Below are positions 1 to 8,680 of a stretch of 64,000 bases of DNA, in pieces; the stretch's first letter is position 1, and each line of letters begins with the position of its first letter. The notes beneath the pieces were generated by a model. It saw only the letters and a program-made list of their open reading frames with translations, ran no database searches and was not told the origin of the DNA. Origin of the DNA: Planctomycetaceae bacterium (GTDB lineage: Bacteria; Planctomycetota; Planctomycetia; Planctomycetales; Planctomycetaceae); assembly GCA_947476295.1 (NCBI GenBank), contig CANJQC010000002.1:1-64000 (forward strand), given 5' to 3'. The translations under genes and the position numbers were made by a program.

Positions 1-225
1 GGTTGGTTCGGTTACTTTCGGCACTGTCGCTGGACGATTTTCAAAGCTCTCGACGGCAAGGTTCGCAGTCGCCTTCGGCGATTGCTCCTTCAACGTCACA
101 AGAACAACCCGGAGCGGCTACCACGAAATCATCGCTGGCCGAATGACTTCTTTGCGAAAGCGGGCCGGTATAGTCTGCGCGAAGCCCACTTTCGTTTCGA
201 TCAATCCGTCGCAGGCAACTACTGA
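1..225 (+). CDS. ltrA: Group II intron-encoded reverse transcriptase/maturase, C-terminal end (partial)
   Basis: An open frame from the first base to the TGA at 223-225 gives the last 74 residues of an intron-encoded protein. It begins GWFGYFRHC, followed by a basic stretch, then HRWPNDFFAKAG, the usual C-terminal signature of bacterial group II intron maturases that lack an endonuclease domain. The enzyme reverse-transcribes the spliced intron and helps it fold. The reverse transcriptase and thumb domains lie to the left of the window. The protein stops just before domain V, as is normal for these elements. Confidence 0.85.
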   Translation, partial: GWFGYFRHCRWTIFKALDGKVRSRLRRLLLQRHKNNPERLPRNHRWPNDFFAKAGRYSLREAHFRFDQSVAGNY

Positions 226-306
226 CTGGAAAGCCGTATGCGGGAAAACCGCCCGTACGGTTTGGAGGGAGGGGAGACCGGATTAAACGGTCTTCCCTAC
301 CCCTAT
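1..306 (+). mobile_element. 3' end of a group II intron (retroelement), truncated by the window edge
   Basis: The stretch holds the end of an intron-encoded maturase followed at once by a folded RNA tail. Domain V is visible at about 230-263: the AGCCGTA/TACGGTT stem, a GCGG/CCGC upper stem with a GAAAA-type loop and a two-base bulge. A domain VI-like hairpin follows at about 272-296 (GACCG/CGGTC with an A-containing loop), and the intron probably ends at the run CTACCCCTAT near 305-306. The AGC catalytic triad is intact, so the ribozyme core at this end looks functional. The 5' part lies outside the window. The insertion ends about 45 bases before the start of the DUF1553 gene. Confidence 0.85.
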
Positions 307-350
307 GCCTTTGGGCGTTAAGATGTCTCGCTGTTGTCACCAGGAATGAG

Positions 351-3300
351 ATGAGAATGACGAAGCTCGAGTTGAACAGGACCCCATCCGCATGCCTGAC
401 CGTCCTTGCCACACTGTTGTTCGTATCAGCGATCGCCTCCGCCGACGACAAAGTCACGTTCAATCGTGACGTACGCCCGATTTTGTCCGATAAGTGCTTC
501 TTCTGTCACGGGCCGGACAGTGCCAAACGAGAAGCCAAACTGCGACTGGATGATCGCGACGTCGCTGTCGCCTCTGGAGCCATCATTCCGGAGAAGCCTG
601 ATGAAAGTGAGATGCTGCGGCGCATCCTGAGCCATGATCCGGACGAACAAATGCCACCCGCATCGGCGAAGCTGGCGAAACTCACGCAGGCAGAAATCGA
701 AACGCTGCGAAAATGGATTGAACAGGGGGCCGAGTACGAAGGGCACTGGTCGTTTATCCCGCTTTCAAAAGATGCCCTCGGAACTGATGTGAGCAGTGAT
801 GTGACCCACCGCATCGATGAAGTCGTCACGATCGGGCTTGCTGCGCGTGGTCTGCAGATGCAGCCGGAAGCAGAACGGAGTACGCTCATTCGACGGCTGA
901 GTTTTGACATCACTGGTTTGCCGCCGACGTCTTCCGAAGTCACAGCCTTTGTGGAAGATCAGTCTCCGGATGCTGTTGAGAAGCTGGTTGATCGGTTACT
1001 GGCATCACCCGCGTACGGCGAAAAAATGGCGATCGACTGGCTGGATACGGCGCGCTACGCCGACAGTTTTGGTTTTCAGGTCGATCGTCCGTGGGAAATG
1101 TGGCCGTGGCGCGACTGGGTCATTAAAGCGTACAACGATAACATGCCGTTTAATGACTTCATCACATGGCAACTGGCTGGCGACTTGCTGCCTGATGCCA
1201 CAGACGAGCAGATTCTGGCAACAGCGTTTAACCGGCTGAATCAACAGGAAACCGAAGGCGGCAGTGTGGAAGAAGAGTACCGCGTCGAATACGTCTGCGA
1301 TCGCGTCCAGACATTTGCGACGACTTTCCTGGGACTGACCTTTGAATGTGTCCGTTGCCACGATCACAAGTTTGACCCGCTCACTCACAAGGAATACTAT
1401 CAGTTCTTCGCCATGTTTCAGAACATCGACGAAGCTGGATTGTATTCCTACTTCACACCGTCACCGCCCACGCCCGCGCTGACGATGACGGACGCAGGAT
1501 CTCATCAGAAACTGGCCTCGCTGCATCAGGCAGTCGCCGACCTAGATGCTGCTGCCGCAGAAGTTCGACTTGCCCGCGAACCTGCTTTTGCTGCGTGGTT
1601 GAATTCGCCGGATAGAAGCGGCAAGTCTCGATTGCCGCTGCCGGAGATGGGGCGATTTCAGTTCGAAGCGCTGGAGGGAGACAAGCTGGCGAATTCCACC
1701 GCTGCTGACAAGCCTGCCGTGCTGAAGGGCGAAAACCGAATTGTTCCCGGACATGATGGGAACGCGATTGAGTTTACGGGCGATGATTCAATCGACTTGC
1801 CATTCGGTAACTTCAAACGCGAAGAACCGTTCACAATTTCGTTGTGGTTGAAGACACCCGACGTGAAAGAACGTGCAGTCGTTTTTCATCGCTCGCGAGC
1901 GTGGACTGACGCGGCCAGTCGCGGTTATGAACTGTTGATCGAAGACGGGCGGTTAAAATGGTCGCTGATTCACTTTTGGCCGGGAAATGCCGCGTCGATT
2001 GCGGCAATGACGGCTCTGCCAGTGAATGAATGGGTGCATGTGGTCGTATCGTCCGACGGAAGCAGTCTTGCATCGGGACTCACCATGCGAATCAACGGCC
2101 AGTTGATGGCCGTCGATGTCGTGAAAGACAATTTGACTCGTGAAATTACGGGCGGTGGTGGTGACAATATCGCGCTGGGGGAACGTTTTCGCGATCGGGG
2201 TTTCAAAGGCGGAATGATCGATGATTTTCGCGTTTTCTCAAGGCGTCTCACTGATCTCGAAGCCGTCGCCACGTTTGATGAAGCTGCCGCGAGCAATCTC
2301 TTCAATCTTCCCACTGCTGAACTCAGTGAGAGCCAGCGGGCGACTTTGTTTGAGTACTTTCTGGTGACCACTGACGAAGTCTGGGCGCAGCATCTGGCAG
2401 CGTTGCAGGCCGCTCGTGGTGGACTCGCTCAGTTCCGTGATGGACTCAAGGAAATCATGGTGATGCAGGAGTTGCCGGAACCGAAGAAATCTTACGTGCT
2501 GTATCGCGGTGAGTACACTCAGCGACGCGAGGAAGTCTTTGCGGGAACTCCGGCGGTGCTGTCGCCGTTTCCAGAGGATGTCCCAAAGAACCGGCTGGGT
2601 CTGGCAAAATGGCTCACAGATCCACAACACCCGCTCACCTCGCGAGTGACAGTGAATCGTGTATGGCAGAGTCTGTTCGGACGTGGACTGGTGAAGACAG
2701 CAGAAGATTTCGGCAGCCAGGGCAGTCGCCCGCTGTATCCGGCAGTCCTTGATTCACTGGCGTTGCAGTTGATCGAATCGAACTGGAACATGAAGCGGCT
2801 CGTTCGATCGATCGTACTTTCACAAACATACCGTCAACGCAGCATGGCCGATGACAAGACAATGGCCGACGACCCGGACAACGAATGGCTGGCTCGTGGA
2901 CCACGTTTTCGATTGTCGGCAGAAATGATTCGGGACAATGCACTGACGGCTGCGGGACTGTTGAATCGCACAATCGGCGGACCACCGGTGAATCCGTACG
3001 AAATGTCTGAGGCATTCAAACCAGTCGCCGCCAGCGAAGGTGACAACGTTTATCGCCGAAGCATATATACAAATTGGCGTCGCACAGGCCCACCGCCGGC
3101 GATGCTTGCCTTCGACGCACCGCGCCGAGCTGTCTGTGCAGCGAAACGTGAACGAACGGATTCTCCATTGCAGGCTCTGATCCTGCTCAACGGCATCCAG
3201 TACGTTGAAGCCGCACGCGTACTCGGAGAATCACTTTACCGCGATGCATCTGGCAACGTCGAAGCGATGATTGAGCAAGGTTGCCTGCGATGTCTCAGCC

Positions 3301-3509
3301 GCAAACCTGATGCACAAGAAATGGAGATTCTGACGCAGTTGTACAATGAACAGTTGGACCATTTTCGCAGTCACCCCACTGACGCGGACGAGTTACTCAA
3401 AATCGGCCAGTTCCCGCACGACACAGAAATCAGCCCCATCGAAGCCGCTGCTGGCACGATGCTGGCTCAGGCGCTGCTCAATCATGATGAATGTGTGATG
3501 AAGCGATGA
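351..3509 (+). CDS. Planctomycete cytochrome c domain protein (PSCyt1-PSCyt2-LamG-PSD1; DUF1549/DUF1553)
   Basis: A 1052-residue secreted protein typical of planctomycetes. A Sec signal peptide is seen at residues 1-31 (hydrophobic stretch ending ASA). PSCyt1 follows with a CFFCH haem-type motif at about 49-53; PSCyt2/DUF1549 follows with CVRCHDHKFDP near 333. A laminin-G/concanavalin-like lectin domain spans about 470-610, and PSD1/DUF1553 spans about 735-1000 (GNxF-like 'VNRVWQSLFGRGLV' block). Members are thought to be periplasmic or surface proteins linked to polysaccharide use, but the chemistry is unproven. The family is usually next to a DUF1501 gene; here none follows, and the nearest DUF1501 gene is near 23.1 kb. 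The ATG at 351 gives the signal peptide the right length. Complete, no internal lesion seen. Confidence 0.9.
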   Translation: MRMTKLELNRTPSACLTVLATLLFVSAIASADDKVTFNRDVRPILSDKCFFCHGPDSAKREAKLRLDDRDVAVASGAIIPEKPDESEMLRRILSHDPDEQMPPASAKLAKLTQAEIETLRKWIEQGAEYEGHWSFIPLSKDALGTDVSSDVTHRIDEVVTIGLAARGLQMQPEAERSTLIRRLSFDITGLPPTSSEVTAFVEDQSPDAVEKLVDRLLASPAYGEKMAIDWLDTARYADSFGFQVDRPWEMWPWRDWVIKAYNDNMPFNDFITWQLAGDLLPDATDEQILATAFNRLNQQETEGGSVEEEYRVEYVCDRVQTFATTFLGLTFECVRCHDHKFDPLTHKEYYQFFAMFQNIDEAGLYSYFTPSPPTPALTMTDAGSHQKLASLHQAVADLDAAAAEVRLAREPAFAAWLNSPDRSGKSRLPLPEMGRFQFEALEGDKLANSTAADKPAVLKGENRIVPGHDGNAIEFTGDDSIDLPFGNFKREEPFTISLWLKTPDVKERAVVFHRSRAWTDAASRGYELLIEDGRLKWSLIHFWPGNAASIAAMTALPVNEWVHVVVSSDGSSLASGLTMRINGQLMAVDVVKDNLTREITGGGGDNIALGERFRDRGFKGGMIDDFRVFSRRLTDLEAVATFDEAAASNLFNLPTAELSESQRATLFEYFLVTTDEVWAQHLAALQAARGGLAQFRDGLKEIMVMQELPEPKKSYVLYRGEYTQRREEVFAGTPAVLSPFPEDVPKNRLGLAKWLTDPQHPLTSRVTVNRVWQSLFGRGLVKTAEDFGSQGSRPLYPAVLDSLALQLIESNWNMKRLVRSIVLSQTYRQRSMADDKTMADDPDNEWLARGPRFRLSAEMIRDNALTAAGLLNRTIGGPPVNPYEMSEAFKPVAASEGDNVYRRSIYTNWRRTGPPPAMLAFDAPRRAVCAAKRERTDSPLQALILLNGIQYVEAARVLGESLYRDASGNVEAMIEQGCLRCLSRKPDAQEMEILTQLYNEQLDHFRSHPTDADELLKIGQFPHDTEISPIEAAAGTMLAQALLNHDECVMKR

Positions 3510-3520
3510 ACAGTCTGCTG

Positions 3521-3625
3521 CAGGATGGACATTCATGTCCGTCGGATGGCCGTCGAAAGTTGCTCCCGAGCCAGCTATTATTGTGTAGCCATTGTCCGCT
3601 CAACCTGCGACGGACATGAATGGCC
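3521..3625. repeat. Long inverted repeat with GGACATTCATGTCC core
   Basis: The arm CATTCATGTCCGTCG (3530-3544) recurs as its exact reverse complement at 3608-3622, giving a perfect 15-bp stem around a loop of about 63 bases. The left arm also contains a small palindrome, GGACAT-TC-ATGTCC. The same left-arm sequence recurs at 28846-28870 and a diverged reverse copy at 62695-62717, so this is a dispersed repeat. It sits 12 bases after the DUF1553 stop codon and could act as a transcript-end structure; that role is inference. Confidence 0.7.
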
Positions 3626-3684
3626 AGTTATTGATCATGGGCAGTCTGTAGACAAGCAACGCGCAGGCACACCGAAACACGGTC

Positions 3685-3738
3685 ATGGTGCGCCTGCGCT
3701 GCCGCTTGTCACACCCTACAAATTCACAAATTGGCCAG
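3685..3738. repeat. Dispersed intergenic repeat, copy 1 (GCTTGTC-CACCCTACA type)
   Basis: The block starting ATGGTG at 3685 and ending CACCCTACA at 3720, followed by TTCACAAATTGGCC, matches a block at 8511-8575 with only a few mismatches in the first 36 bases. Both copies sit between genes. The remainder of 3626-3772 shows no gene. Confidence 0.65.
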
Positions 3739-3772
3739 CCGTGGCTCACAGCTCGCCGGGGGTTACGGTAAA

Positions 3773-6180
3773 CTATTCGGGCTTCTCAGCATTGAGGACC
3801 GCTTCAGCGATCGACCGCATTTCTGTCTGGTATTGGTCAAGCAAGTCCAGGCTGGCAGGGTGATGGTTTATTCGCAGCCAGGTTTCGTAGGAGATCACTT
3901 TCCTGCCGCCCGGCAACTCTTTGGTCCAGAGCAGGCCGTCGCCCTGGATGTTGACGATTGATTTCCCATCCGTCATTCGTGCTCGCAGAGCGATTTCAAC
4001 TTCCTCTTTGACGAAAGTCAGGAAGACATAATCGTCGGCTTTGATACCGGCGCCTTCCAACTTCCAACCCAAAGATTCAATTTCCTTCGTGTAGAGTTCA
4101 CCGACTTCCAGCAATGGCATTGAGCCCATCGTAAACTCGATACTCTTGTCAATCGAATCAAACTTAGCAGACTTCAATTCATTCAGAATCGGAAAGTCGG
4201 CTGCTTCGATCCCAACAACTGCGGCATCGGACGTGGCTGGTTCTGCCAGTTTTGCCAGTTGCCATGAATACTTTTCCAGTTTATCGCCGACGCGGACGAG
4301 CGTTCTGCCTGTAGGTAAGCTCTGCAGTCCGACGGTCAAGTCCTGTTGACCGCGAACGTACGTCAGCCAGTTGTGATCATCTTTGAGGCTCCGACCGTAC
4401 TCTCGAACGAGCCAACCTTGAGCAACCAGTTCCTTGTCATAGAACTCGCGAGTCTGAACCAAATCCATCACTGTCGTTGCGACGAGCAACGGCTGTGTAG
4501 AGGTATCTAACTCGACAAAGCCTGAATCCGGCGGGATGGGGATGGAGTTGGCTGTCAGGAATCTTGAGTACTGAATGTTGTAGCTTGTCGGATCAGCGGG
4601 GAAGCGGCCAATGGAGACGCGCATTGTCATGCCGTTGCGCAGGAACTCCAGATCTCGGCCATCATCCTGTTCATTGTGCGATGCATGGAGCCTTGCATAT
4701 GCCGTCCAGCCAGCGGCGTGCATCTTGCGAAGCAGTGTCGTTTCAATCTCGATCAAATCGGCCTTTGTGCGATAAATCACCGTGTCTTCATTTTCGAAGA
4801 CCAATTCGATCGGGGCCGCGTCATACTTCGGTGCCCATCGCACATCGTAGTTGCCCGCGAAATTCACGTTGATCGAAGTCTTCGATTCTGCACCTTCGTA
4901 GAACGACACTGAAATCATAAATCCGGCTTTTTGAAATCGAATCGAACCTGGCGTCGCTGCTGCGGCCACGACTTCATTCCAACCTGCTTTGCCCAAATGA
5001 TAACGGTAAAACAACTGGGCTTCGTCTGGACTCACTGCAGCGTCGTAGCTGATATTGAACTCGTCATTGATTCTCGCATTACTATTTGGCAGTCGCGGGA
5101 ATGTTCGGAAGTCAATGGCTTGCAGCAACTGTGTCGGCGTTGCTGGCTCGCGGGTTTCCTAGTCCGGCATGGCCACAGCAGCGTGCAGTGGATGCAATCC
5201 TAATGCATCTCCATTCTTCATCGTCCCCCAGATTCGCGTGCGGCCATTTTCTGATACAACGACAAGCACGTTCGTTTTGGGCAGCCAGCTCAATCCCGTG
5301 ATCGGCCAGCCAAATGTGTCTATGATTTGTACAACCTTCCCGCTGGAATTTCCTGCGAATCAGGAGCGATCGCGATCTGAGTAATATCGTTGGAGTACAG
5401 CTCCTTTGAATTTAACTCCGCGCGGTCCGAGATGCTCCATATCCGAATTGTTCCTTCACTGTCACCAGCAGCGAACCACTTTCCATCCGGCGACACGGCA
5501 AGCGACTTGATCGTTTGATCGTCAGCTTGTTCGAGAAACACATGTTCCGGAGTTTCTGCATCGATTGACCAAAGCGTAACGTTGGTGCCCGCCAAAATGA
5601 AATGGCGTCCGTCCAGCGCAGCAGCCAAATTGCTTACGAATCCAATCGAACTTGATTCGCGGCATGCCAACAAATGCAGTGGTTCAAACTCCGGCTGCAT
5701 CCATTGAGTCAGTTGCTCCGGCGTCGGTTCAACAACCTGTTTGACAAATCTTGGCGATGCATCCTCCTTGGCTGCGTTCGTGGCTAATGCTGACTTTCCG
5801 TCCTGCGTTTCGGTCGCCGAACCAATCGATTCTAAAGCATCTCCATCATTAGCAACCTCAGCGACGGCTGCGGTACTCACTGGGACACTGATTTCGGGCG
5901 TGCTGATTTTTTCGGTCCTTTCGCTCGACGCATTTGGCGTTTCTTTCACGTCGCTTACGGGAGTCTGAGGCTGACTACTTGTGGTGTGTTGGCCTGCTGG
6001 CTCCGGCGCGTCGCCGCACCCGCAGTTGACAAGCATCGCCACAGCAAGGATCAGACTGCATTTTCGCCGTAACGAATTGCGTGGTAACCGCGCGCGAACC
6101 GACTTTTCAAAATCGACATGTCTAGACGGATGAGGGATCGACAACCACATAATAAATGCCTCGGTGATCAGGACAGACAT
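3773..6180 (-). pseudogene. WD40-repeat lipoprotein-like gene broken by a frameshift and an in-frame stop
   Basis: Two open frames look like one ancestral gene. The upstream part (6180 to about 5350) has an N-terminal membrane or lipoprotein-type signal (LAVAMLVNCGCG), a Ser/Thr/Glu-rich linker, and then WD40 blades ending FAAGDSEGTIRIW. At about 5350-5355 the blade continues only in another frame (SGKVVQII..., then ENGRTRIWGT), which means a 1-base deletion or 2-base insertion. That second frame meets TAG at 5159-5161 and continues without a break into the 3773-5128 frame, which encodes about 450 further residues of unknown fold. The downstream frame has no ATG at its start. Either this is a real pseudogene or there are two sequence errors; the long intact remainders favour recent decay or error. 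Function unknown; WD40 blades suggest a protein-binding scaffold. Confidence 0.7.
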
Positions 6181-6560
6181 GCGGGAGAAACGTTATTTAG
6201 ACGTTCGGCAGATAAAAACGTGCCGTTCACGCAGACGCTGCTTCGCGGCAAACCCTTATCTGCGACTCGCCGGATGTCTGCCGTCTGATTGTAAGTCACA
6301 CTGGTGTCCTGTGACAGCAACCGAAGTGCCAAAAGCTAATCGTCGTATTCCTTTGTTTGCCCATCGCACTGGGGAAATTTAAGGTTTTCGCTGTAACGTT
6401 ACACACTCCAACCGGGAACTTTGTCGTCAATGATTAACCAACCAGAACAGTCCTTGTGCTTTCCCCAAATTAACAGATCCACCCGAAACCCGAATACGGA
6501 AAGACCGCGCCTGACTGACCCGCGATACAAGCGAAAAACTGCCGTTTATGGATTGTACAG
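6181..6560. other. Gene-free stretch with two short inverted repeats
   Basis: No convincing open frame in 380 bases between divergent genes, so it probably holds the promoters of both. GTCACA (6295-6300) and TGTGAC (6310-6315) form an inverted repeat with a 9-base spacer; a second palindrome lies at 6392-6403. Confidence 0.5.
6392..6403. promoter_or_regulatory. Perfect 12-bp palindrome, possible operator
   Basis: TGTAACGTTACA is an exact palindrome about 160-180 bases before the wHTH-like gene at 6561. Such a site could bind a dimeric regulator. There is no second copy and no independent evidence, so the role is inference. Confidence 0.25.
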
Positions 6561-6995
6561 GTGATTCGGAACATGCAGATCAGACCTGCAGTCCAAGCTC
6601 TTCTTAACGCACGACGTCGCATGGTCGATATTGAGGACATGACTGAGGCCACTCGACAATCCAGCGAGTTTGAAAACAACTGTCTGACGGTCGTTAACTG
6701 CTACGCCGTTCGCGACGCAGCGGCGAAAGCGTCTGGTGGTGAATACGCCGGTTGGCTGGATCGAATTCAGGACGTGCCGGGAATTGAAAGGTCGTCGCTG
6801 ACTTCCATCCACGGATTTTTGATCGCTCAGGGACTGATTCGCTTCGAATTCACAGGCCGCAGTGTGGGACTACAGTACCAGCTCAGCACGCAGGGCCGTG
6901 AGTCGATCGCCCGTGGATCTGTCTATCTCAGTGACGACCCGCACCGCGACGAAACCACCAACTCCGAAAGCGAATTCATCGGGCAGGCCGCCTGA
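6561..6995 (+). CDS. Small protein with possible C-terminal winged-helix region, unrecognised
   Basis: A 144-residue cytosolic protein with no signal peptide or membrane segment. The second half (about residues 75-118: SSLTSIHGFLIAQGLI then GLQYQLSTQGRESI) reads like the recognition helix and wing of a winged helix-turn-helix of the MarR/PadR sort, where 'Y.LT..G' follows the wing. I do not recognise the family. The frame opens at GTG (6561); an ATG at 6573 four codons in is equally possible. It is monocistronic and converges on the ceramidase-like gene 17 bases downstream. Alternative: a conserved protein of unknown role without DNA binding. Confidence 0.6.
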   Translation: MIRNMQIRPAVQALLNARRRMVDIEDMTEATRQSSEFENNCLTVVNCYAVRDAAAKASGGEYAGWLDRIQDVPGIERSSLTSIHGFLIAQGLIRFEFTGRSVGLQYQLSTQGRESIARGSVYLSDDPHRDETTNSESEFIGQAA

Positions 6996-7012
6996 ATTGC
7001 GTTTGACAATGC

Positions 7013-8338
7013 TCACTTCTGCCTTGGCAATTTGAACGTGAAGTTTCCCAGCATTGTATAAAGGTTGATCAGAGCCCGGTCCATGATCTCTTCACCCGCA
7101 CCCAGACTCACCCAGCTCACAGCTGAATCGGCACCGTAACCGCCTTCTGCCGCGGCTTCGATCGTCGGGAAATACATGTGATGGCCGTTACAGTAGCCAA
7201 AGAAAAACGTTTCCGCTGCCCGCGAACGTTCTTTTAGTCGCAGACTGTGTTCGCAGAAGAATTCACCGGACCCGCCGACCAAGGCCAGTTCCTGATTGAT
7301 CAGGATGGTTGTTCCTTGCGGATGAATGGTATTCTGCAGCAGATCTTCAGACATCGATGCGGCAGCGAGTTCTGGGAAGAAGGCCGTGCTGAACAACACC
7401 TGCGTCGCGGGGCTTGCGAATGGGACACGCGTGGTAAACTTAAACGTTTCTTCCGTCCCATTGAGACGTGGTCGTTCAGGAATTTTAGATTCGATAGTTC
7501 CCGCAACCTCCGTCACCTGCGTGGCCATTGCCTTTCCGAAAGCATCGACCCCGCGGGTCTCCTCGGTCGTCGAAACGGACATGTCGCCGGATGCTCCCTG
7601 CATAAAAATGCAGTTGGTGCTCAATTGTTCCTCCACGGCGTTCATCATCGCTCCGGGCCATTCGGCGGAGAATCGCAAATCAGCCGCATCCAGCATCGTC
7701 GGATGCGCCGCATAGTTGACGACAATGGCGATTGGCTTTCCGTTCAGATCATCCAGACGAATTACGCCGAGTTCAGTATCGACGGGCTTCGGTTCAATCT
7801 TCGAATGTCGATTTCGATTCATTGCCACTGGCTTTGTTCCCCAGCCGATCTTTGCGTCCTGAACATCCGCCGCCGCCGCATCGATCGCCTGGATAATTTT
7901 GCTTTCCAGTTCTTTGGAGTATGCTACGGCATCGTCAAAAGCTCCCTGACCTTTGCCCGGTTCATCCAGCAGTTCAATCACGGGTCCGTGATGCGTGTGT
8001 GAGCCGGAGATCATGATCAGGCCAATTCCAGAATTCGTCTTGATAGCCTCGCGAATTCGAACCATCATCACGTCTGTTGGGGAACGACCAAGATCCAGTC
8101 CGACGAGGGCCAGTTTTTCCGTGCCGACGTCGATGACGACCGCTTTTGCATACAGTGGATCGCGAATCCCGATTGACAGCGCCGCATGCCTCGCCCCATA
8201 ACCCCACATCGGAGTGGGCTTTGTCGGCGTAATGTCCTGCTTTGCAAATCCTACTTTGAAGTGCCTCGCTTCGGCACTGGTCGAGATCAGCAGGACAATT
8301 GAAATCGCAAGCAGGATCGACGGTCTTCGGGAATGCAT
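7013..8338 (-). CDS. Neutral/alkaline ceramidase-like secreted hydrolase
   Basis: 441 residues with a clear Sec signal peptide (residues 1-24, cut after SAEA). The mature start, KVGFAKQDITPTKP then MWGYG, is the hallmark opening of the neutral/non-lysosomal ceramidase N-terminal domain family, and SGSHTHHGP at about residues 110-118 supplies the zinc-binding histidines. Also visible are NYAAHPT and GDMS, usual in this family. The protein lacks the C-terminal beta domain of true ceramidases (which are about 650-700 residues), so substrate is uncertain; planctomycetes carry many such short paralogues. Start ATG at 8338. Single gene, convergent with the preceding small gene. Confidence 0.8.
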   Translation of the reverse strand: MHSRRPSILLAISIVLLISTSAEARHFKVGFAKQDITPTKPTPMWGYGARHAALSIGIRDPLYAKAVVIDVGTEKLALVGLDLGRSPTDVMMVRIREAIKTNSGIGLIMISGSHTHHGPVIELLDEPGKGQGAFDDAVAYSKELESKIIQAIDAAAADVQDAKIGWGTKPVAMNRNRHSKIEPKPVDTELGVIRLDDLNGKPIAIVVNYAAHPTMLDAADLRFSAEWPGAMMNAVEEQLSTNCIFMQGASGDMSVSTTEETRGVDAFGKAMATQVTEVAGTIESKIPERPRLNGTEETFKFTTRVPFASPATQVLFSTAFFPELAAASMSEDLLQNTIHPQGTTILINQELALVGGSGEFFCEHSLRLKERSRAAETFFFGYCNGHHMYFPTIEAAAEGGYGADSAVSWVSLGAGEEIMDRALINLYTMLGNFTFKLPRQK

Positions 8339-8680
8339 GTTTACAACCTTGATATTCTTCTGTAGATCGACTCTTCTGAATCGGGTGCGTCTTACCAGAT
8401 TCTTAATCTTAATCGTACTCTTAATCTTAATCCCCTGTTGCAGGCGGAGTAATGCACTAATCTATAACTCCGACACGGCTAGCCAATTTGTGCATTTGTA
8501 GATCGAATGAATGGTGGGCCGGCGCTGTCGCTTGTCCCACCCTACATACGATACGGCGTAGGTTCACAAACTGGCCGACCTTGACATTTCCGACGGTCGC
8601 GGCGAAGTCGAGCAGGATTAAGAGCAGGATCTAGACGGGAAATCAGAACGGCCCCGGTGGTCGGTCATCGACAATCAGGA
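8339..8680. repeat. Intergenic repeat cluster (direct repeat plus dispersed repeat copy 2)
   Basis: No gene here. A perfect 14-base direct repeat, TCTTAATCTTAATC, occupies 8401-8414 and 8419-8432. From 8511 to 8546 lies the second copy of the dispersed repeat seen at 3685 (ATGGTGGGCC ... CACCCTACA), followed as in copy 1 by TTCACAAACTGGCC at about 8562-8575. The rest shows no structure that I can support. Confidence 0.65.

Noticed and set aside
3525..3863. Open frame of 112 codons after the DUF1553 gene
   Set aside because: It runs through dispersed repeats and into the opposite-strand pseudogene; composition is not protein-like.
8401..8432. CRISPR-like array
   Set aside because: Only two copies of a 14-base AT-rich repeat with a 4-base gap; a simple-sequence repeat, no spacers and no cas genes in the window.
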